Below are positions 4,673 through 8,290 of a DNA stretch of 8,290 nucleotides, piece by piece. The first letter of the stretch is position 1, and every line of letters starts with the position of its first letter. Under the pieces are notes generated by a model. The model was not told the origin of the DNA. It saw only the letters and a program-made list of their open reading frames with translations, and did not search any database. The position numbers and the translations under genes were made by a program. The stretch lies in the NCBI GenBank assembly GCA_030066475.1, contig JASJBO010000322.1, positions 1 to 8,290 of the forward strand, written 5' to 3'. The DNA is from Myxococcota bacterium. GTDB taxonomy: Bacteria > Myxococcota_A > UBA9160 > PR03.

Positions 4673-6574
4673 CTACGGACAAGGCACTGTCCCGGCGCAG
4701 GCCAGCCCCGACGGCCCCGGCGCTTGGCCGAAGTACCTGCGGAACACGTTGAAGTCCGGGATACCGATGGCGCCGTCGCCGTTGTGGTCAACGAGGGGGT
4801 TGAAGCCGGGGTCCTCGTCCGTCAGGCCGAACTGGCTGCGGAACACATTGAAGTCGGGGATGCCGACCGCTCCGTCGTTGTTGTAGTCCGGGTCGCAGGA
4901 GTCGCCGTAGCCGTCGCGATCGGCATCGCGGTGGACCGCGTCGTCCACGTCCACGCAGGTGTCGGAGGGGTCGGGAATGCCGTCGCCGTCGCTGTCGGGC
5001 TTCGAGGGATACAGGCTGGGGATCCGCTCGGCGCGGTAGACGCTCACCCGATCGGCAGGGTTGAACACCATCAGATCGAAGACCTTCTCCGCCGGCGTCT
5101 TGTGATCCACTTCGACGACTCGCGCGACGACGTCGCCAAGGCCCAGACTGCTCGTGCTCTGGCCGCCTATATAGCTGGTGCCACCAAAATCGATGAGCAC
5201 GTTGCCGGTCTCGGGCATCCAATCAGCGTCGCCAACGAAGCCGGCATACAGACGGTCGTCGAAAGAGCCGGTGTACTCCCAAACCTGGCTCACCTCCATG
5301 CTCTCCTCATCGATAGCGTACTCCACGGCTCGGCTCACGTTCTGGGTCGCGTCGATCTGCGGGTTGCCGTCGAATGGACTTGCGCCGAAGTTGTGATTGT
5401 CGAAGAGAAGTATGTTGCCTGTCGGAGTGATCATCGGCGCGTGCGGGTGGTAGTGCCACTCGAGCGCACCGATCGGCTGGAGGAGATACTGCTGGAACTC
5501 CTGCTTCCAGTTGGCGTGCGGCCCGAGGATCCACTTCAGGCGACCGGACACGCGGTCGAACTTGATCACCGCATCCTGATGTCGCACCGACACGATGATC
5601 GAGTCGTCGCGAGGGTCGTGAAGGACTGCGTTGGTATGAACCCAATCTTTCGTTTCACTCGTTCCGCGGACGTTCACCAGGCCACTGTAGTTGATTCGCG
5701 TCGTATCCAGGATCTCCGCGAGGGGCCACTCGTTCAGAAGGGTGCCGTCGGGTCCGAACTCCACGACGGGCTCGTCCTGGATGTCTGTCGTCTGCGTGGG
5801 AGCATTGGGGTCCGTCGTGCTCGTGGGATAGTCGGCAACCGTGATCGTTTCGCGTGAAAGGCTCAGGAAGGTTCCGTACTCCGTTGGAAAGAGGTCGTGG
5901 TGGAGCGAAACGCTGGGGGCATCGAGCGGGATGGTACCCGGCATCACATTGTCGAGCAGGTCGCTTTCCAAGATCAACGTGCTAGCCACTCGCCGGAGGA
6001 GATTTCCGTTGGGGAGCCGCTTCGTCGCGTTTCCACCCATCGTGGAGTACCACACGACCTGCCCCTGACTGTCGACGATGATCGAGTATCGCGTGCCGCC
6101 ATCTCTTCGACCGATGCTGTCCAGTAGCGTGAAGCCCGGCTCCATCTTCGCGGGCTGGCTGACGAAGACCGTGATGCTCGGGAAGTCGGCGGGCAGTGGA
6201 CCCGTCACGGCTTGCAGGGGCGGGCTGGCGACGAGGACATTGCCCGCCTCGTCCGAGAACTCGACCTCCACCGTGTAGGTGGTGTCGGGCTGGAGACCGA
6301 GGAGGGCCAGATCGTGGTCCGTTCGGTACTCGGGGAAGCCGACGCTCCAGGATTCGGTCGCACTGCTGACCGCGAAGGCGGCTTGCGCCGGCACGTTGGT
6401 GCTGGCCTCGACGAGGCCAGCCAACGGCGTACTGCCGTTGGGGTCCATCGTGAGTGTCGGACCGTTGACGATCGCCAGCGGGGGGGCGCCGTACGCGAGG
6501 TTGCCCCCAAACAGTACCCCGGCGAACGAAACCGCGAGCGTGGCAACGAGATTCGGAAGATGAGAAGTGGACAT
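4673..6574 (-). CDS. Secreted arylsulfotransferase (ASST)-family protein with C-terminal dockerin-like calcium repeats
   Basis: Predicted 633-residue exported enzyme. ASST enzymes move sulfate between phenolic molecules in the periplasm without PAPS. The start at 6574 has AGGAGG 9 bases upstream and opens a signal peptide (MSTSHLPNLVATLAVSFAGV, cleavage after AYG near residue 29); the in-frame ATG at 6616 is less likely. Residues about 35-125 form a fibronectin-III-like domain. Residues about 130-520 form the ASST beta-propeller, with SVSLHHDLFPTEYG, DWVHTNAVLHDP, IVSVRHQDAVIKFD, LEWHYHPHAPMITPTGNILL and FDNHN. In the characterised E. coli-type enzyme catalysis uses three His and one Arg; candidates here are H226, H313, R331 and a His of HYHPH, unaligned. 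Residues 526-616 carry DSDGDGIPDPSDTC and two calcium-loop units (DPDYNNDGAVGIPDFNVFRS, DHNGDGAIGIPDFNVFRRYF), a near twin of the unit in the PEP-CTERM protein. There is no PEP-CTERM or lipobox. The gene is intact and monocistronic in this window. Many ASST homologues are uncharacterised, so the substrate is unknown. Confidence 0.85.
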   Translation of the reverse strand: MSTSHLPNLVATLAVSFAGVLFGGNLAYGAPPLAIVNGPTLTMDPNGSTPLAGLVEASTNVPAQAAFAVSSATESWSVGFPEYRTDHDLALLGLQPDTTYTVEVEFSDEAGNVLVASPPLQAVTGPLPADFPSITVFVSQPAKMEPGFTLLDSIGRRDGGTRYSIIVDSQGQVVWYSTMGGNATKRLPNGNLLRRVASTLILESDLLDNVMPGTIPLDAPSVSLHHDLFPTEYGTFLSLSRETITVADYPTSTTDPNAPTQTTDIQDEPVVEFGPDGTLLNEWPLAEILDTTRINYSGLVNVRGTSETKDWVHTNAVLHDPRDDSIIVSVRHQDAVIKFDRVSGRLKWILGPHANWKQEFQQYLLQPIGALEWHYHPHAPMITPTGNILLFDNHNFGASPFDGNPQIDATQNVSRAVEYAIDEESMEVSQVWEYTGSFDDRLYAGFVGDADWMPETGNVLIDFGGTSYIGGQSTSSLGLGDVVARVVEVDHKTPAEKVFDLMVFNPADRVSVYRAERIPSLYPSKPDSDGDGIPDPSDTCVDVDDAVHRDADRDGYGDSCDPDYNNDGAVGIPDFNVFRSQFGLTDEDPGFNPLVDHNGDGAIGIPDFNVFRRYFGQAPGPSGLACAGTVPCP

Positions 6575-6583
6575 CAGAACAGG

Positions 6584-6589
6584 CCTCCT
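6584..6589 (-). promoter_or_regulatory. Ribosome binding site deciding the start of the ASST gene
   Basis: AGGAGG on the minus strand, 9 bases before the ATG at 6574. It favours this start over the in-frame ATG at 6616, which would add 14 charged residues before the signal peptide. Confidence 0.75.
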
Positions 6590-6686
6590 GGCTTGCCCCT
6601 TACCCAGCGCTTCCAAACTAGCATGATTCGAACGCGGGCAAAGACGCGGAAACGCAGCGATGCGAAGTAGGACTCGAGCTAAGTGA

Positions 6687-6703
6687 CCCGGTCGTCAACC
6701 GGG
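6687..6703. terminator. Perfect hairpin between the oxidoreductase remnant and the ASST gene
   Basis: CCCGGT-CGTCA-ACCGGG forms a perfect 6-bp stem with a 5-base loop, 12 bases past the last stop codon of the FAD oxidoreductase remnant. There is no T-run on either strand, so intrinsic termination would be weak. It could be the old 3' end signal of that gene, or lie in the leader of ASST. No convincing promoter for ASST could be picked out in the surrounding 6575-6714. Confidence 0.35.
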
Positions 6704-6714
6704 AGCGCTGTGTC

Positions 6715-7401
6715 TCAGGCGCCACCCCGGAACGAGGTCCCGATGAAGGCCCCTTCCCGGATCGATGCCGCGATCCCCTGGAAGACCCAGCGCCCACAGC
6801 GTCCCGCCTGCCACACGCCGCCCCGCTCGAGCCGCTCGACTGCGGACGCGGCCCATCTGCCCTCCGGCCACGACCAGGTGTACGCGACCCGATCCAGGTG
6901 GGATCGCTGACCTCGACCTCTTCGATCCAGCCCTACTCCTGGAGCTCCGATGCGACGGCGGCCGCGTTCTTTTCGACCTCGGCGTCGTCGGGACGCTGTC
7001 CCTCACGGAAGGCGCGCTCGACGTAGATGCTCACCCGATCGTTCGCATCCCGACGGGAAGCGGGCAGGAACGACGTATCCACGTTGCTGTAGAACCCGAC
7101 GCGGTGGAACCCCGAGCGGCTCCTCGGGATGTAGAGCCAGTGGTCGGGCGGGCACTTGTCGCCGCGCTTCGCGCCGAGGTTCAGTACGAGGACCGACGAG
7201 TAGGGATCCGCTCGCTCCTCGGGATCGATCCCCGTGAGCTTCAGCATCACGCTCAGCGGGAGTGTCGAGATCAGGGCGTCGTAGCTGGTTCCGGTTCCGT
7301 CCTCGAACTGGACTTCCTTCCGCTTCAGGTCGATCGCGACGGCCCGCTTCCGGTAGCGGACGTCGCACCCGGCTGCGAGCGCCTGTGAGAGACCGTCCCC
7401 C
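6715..7401 (-). pseudogene. C-terminal remnant of an FAD-dependent amine oxidase / protoporphyrinogen-oxidase-like protein
   Basis: On the minus strand the frame emerges from repeat copy 3 as GDGLSQALAAGCDVRYRKRA, then VQFEDGTGTSYDALISTLPL and LKLTGIDP, the pattern of NAD(P)/FAD-binding amine-oxidase-fold proteins (an ALA--G block, FxDG, then YDALISTLPL). It continues through HWLYIPRSRSGFHRVGFYSN and VEKNAAAVASELQE to a TAG (6933-6935), probably a changed TGG since the next residues are GWIEEVEVSDPTWI. A one-base loss near 6888-6892 then shifts the frame, after which VAYTWSWPEGRWAASAVERL, GRWVFQGIAASIREGAF and the natural-looking end at a TGA (6715-6717) follow. The FAD-binding N-terminus (GxGxxG) is missing. 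Not functional. Exact subfamily uncertain. Confidence 0.75.
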
Positions 7402-7477
7402 GCACGGGGCCTTTCCCCCGCGTTCCGCGTCGATTCGACCGAAAGCCTGTGATCGGACCCTGGCCGGGAACGCAGCT
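7402..7477 (-). repeat. Dispersed repeat, copy 3 (abutted by the group II intron)
   Basis: About 96% identical to copy 1 (2056-2132) and in the same orientation; the differences are one missing G in the G-run, a T/C change (GATTTGACC versus GATTCGACC) and a T/G change (GTTATC versus GTGATC). The internal inverted repeat GCGTTCC / GGAACGC is kept. Matching sequence stops exactly at 7477, where the group II intron's 3' end begins. On the other side it is fused directly to the FAD oxidoreductase remnant. Confidence 0.8.
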
Positions 7478-7483
7478 GTTGAG

Positions 7484-7512
7484 TAGCCCGGGGCAGTCAC
7501 CCACCCCGGGCC
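7484..7512 (-). ncRNA. Group II intron domain VI
   Basis: The minus strand reads GCCCGGGG-TGGGTGACTG-CCCCGGGC, a perfect 8-bp stem just after domain V, followed by CTACTCAAC at the 3' splice site. This arrangement is typical of domain VI, which carries the branch-point adenosine. The exact branch-point base was not assigned. Confidence 0.75.
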
Positions 7513-7518
7513 CTCGCC

Positions 7519-7552
7519 AGATCCGGACAAGGAGATTTCCACCATCCGGCTC
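7519..7552 (-). ncRNA. Group II intron domain V (catalytic hairpin)
   Basis: A 34-base hairpin beginning GAGCCGGAT and closing TTGTCCGGATCT, with GGTGGAAATCTCC as the inner stem and GAAA tetraloop-type apex. It holds the AGC catalytic triad near its 5' end. Length and layout match domain V of bacterial group II introns. Confidence 0.8.
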
Positions 7553-7573
7553 CTCCGTGGAGGAGGCTCGTGG

Positions 7574-8290
7574 CTACGGGCCCCAGATCCGGACCAGGAT
7601 CCGGGGCTTGGGGAGCGGGAAGTCGCGAAGCAAGTCCGCGAACCGCTCCCACGTGAGACGCTGGCGTTGGCTCCGACGGCAGAGCCACTTGTACCAGGAC
7701 CGCGTCGCCTGCTCGATGACGAGCAGCAGGCTTCGGAAGTTGCCGCTCACCGCGAAGTAGTTGAAGTGGCCCTGGATGCGCCTCGTGAGCGCTTTGTGCT
7801 GAGCCGCGACCGGCAGGTGTCGATGGCGTCGACACCAGCCGTAGACGGACTGAATGATCCGTCTCAGGCTCGCACGGCGTGTCTTGCAGAACATCCCCCA
7901 ACGTCCCTTGCGGGTTCGCGCCCAGTAGAACGTGAACCCGAGGAAGTCGAAGGTCGCCCGACCCTTGCCGCGCTCCTGTCGCTTCGGCGGACGCCGGAAC
8001 GGCAGCAAGCGCGTCTTGTCGGGATGCAGGGTCAGTCCGAAGTGCCCGAGCCGCTCGCCGAGGGCGTCCATCACGCGCTGTGCATCGTCCTTGTACTCGA
8101 AGCCGATCACGAAGTCGTCGGCATACCGGACCAGGGTTGCCTGGCCGCGGAGCCGAGGCTTCACCCTCCGCTCGAACCAACGATCGAGTGCATAATGCAG
8201 ATAGACGTTCCCCAGCAGCGGGGAGAGCACCGACCCCTGAGCCGTGCCGGATTCCGACGTGGACAGCTCCACGCCCTCCAGCACGCCCAC
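7574..8290 (-). CDS. ltrA-like: Group II intron reverse transcriptase/maturase, C-terminal part
   Basis: The last 238 codons of an intron-encoded protein open at the right edge; the true start is outside. It copies intron RNA into DNA during retrohoming and helps the RNA fold and splice. Visible are the RT block GTAQGSVLSPLLGNVYLH (about residues 15-32), the catalytic YADD (56-59, in RYADDFVIGFE), HPDKTRLLPF, FDFLGFTFYW, and the maturase (X) domain from about 120 on (GHFNYFAVSGNF, RSWYKWLCRRSQR). It ends at PRILVRIWGP with no HNH endonuclease domain, as in intron classes that home into stem-loop-flanked or single-stranded targets. The frame is intact with the catalytic aspartates present. Full-length relatives have about 400-480 residues. 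The TAG stop (7574-7576) lies 21 bases before domain V. Confidence 0.9.
   Translation of the reverse strand: MGVLEGVELSTSESGTAQGSVLSPLLGNVYLHYALDRWFERRVKPRLRGQATLVRYADDFVIGFEYKDDAQRVMDALGERLGHFGLTLHPDKTRLLPFRRPPKRQERGKGRATFDFLGFTFYWARTRKGRWGMFCKTRRASLRRIIQSVYGWCRRHRHLPVAAQHKALTRRIQGHFNYFAVSGNFRSLLLVIEQATRSWYKWLCRRSQRQRLTWERFADLLRDFPLPKPRILVRIWGP

Larger units (their letters stand above)
7478..8290 (-). mobile_element. 3' part of a group II intron (domain IV ORF, domains V and VI)
   Basis: The intron runs off the right edge; its 5' part is outside the window. On the minus strand the reverse-transcriptase frame is followed by domain V and domain VI and then the 3' splice site. The 3' end is placed at 7478 (ending ...CTACTCAAC, with the expected terminal AY) because similarity to repeat copy 1 begins at the very next base. 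It lies in the same orientation as the intron piece at 1-114. Confidence 0.85.

Noticed and set aside
4655..5857. Long plus-strand open frame (400 codons) inside the ASST gene
   Set aside because: It lies antisense to clearly recognised ASST coding sequence, with Val/Ala/Arg-rich composition typical of a shadow frame.
6690..6720. TTGACG on the minus strand as a -35 box for the ASST gene
   Set aside because: It falls inside the hairpin at 6687-6703 and no acceptable -10 lies 16-18 bases downstream.
7478..7484. GTTGAGT as an integron attC core site (GTTRRRY)
   Set aside because: It is the 3' end of the group II intron (ACTCAAC on the minus strand). No paired RYYYAAC site with matching inner boxes was found in any repeat copy, and there is no integron integrase.
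1..8290. CRISPR array
   Set aside because: The repeats are three copies kilobases apart in mixed orientation, with no regular spacing and no cas genes.

Overview
High-GC Gram-negative bacterial DNA. A VPEP-type exosortase sorting signal, a periplasmic-type arylsulfotransferase, a LuxR/NarL-type regulator remnant and dockerin-like calcium-loop repeats all fit an uncultured 'deltaproteobacterial' (Myxococcota-like) or similar environmental lineage. The taxon cannot be fixed from the sequence. Almost everything that can be recognised as coding lies on the minus strand.

Layout: (1) 1-114 is the 5' end of a group II intron running leftward out of the window. (2) 342-1814(-) is an intact secreted PEP-CTERM protein with a signal peptide, a dockerin-like pair of calcium loops, a cohesin-like beta-sandwich and a CBM-like domain. 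(3) About 2056-4490 is a patchwork of gene pieces joined end to end: an unknown 5' fragment, a HigA antitoxin tail, the C-terminus of an alkaline-phosphatase-superfamily protein, a decayed IS110 transposase piece, a frameshifted response-regulator piece and the tail of a cytochrome c peroxidase. (4) 4673-6574(-) is an intact secreted arylsulfotransferase-type protein ending in the same dockerin-like calcium-loop pair. (5) 6715-7401(-) is a decayed C-terminal part of an FAD-dependent amine-oxidase-like protein. (6) 7478-8290(-) is the 3' part of a group II intron: reverse transcriptase/maturase, domain V and domain VI.

A short dispersed repeat of about 77 bp occurs three times (2056-2132, 4098-4199, 7402-7477), each time at a boundary between unrelated fragments. 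The right-hand intron ends exactly at the edge of copy 3. Copy 1 shows what looks like the unoccupied version of that site, and the bases before it resemble the 5' exon of the left intron. The window therefore looks like an accessory region assembled by repeated recombination at this repeat and colonised by group II introns.

The two intact genes may work together at the cell surface. One would be anchored by PEP-CTERM and carries a cohesin-like fold; the other is an enzyme carrying a dockerin-like tail. A cohesin-dockerin type pairing is an inference only.
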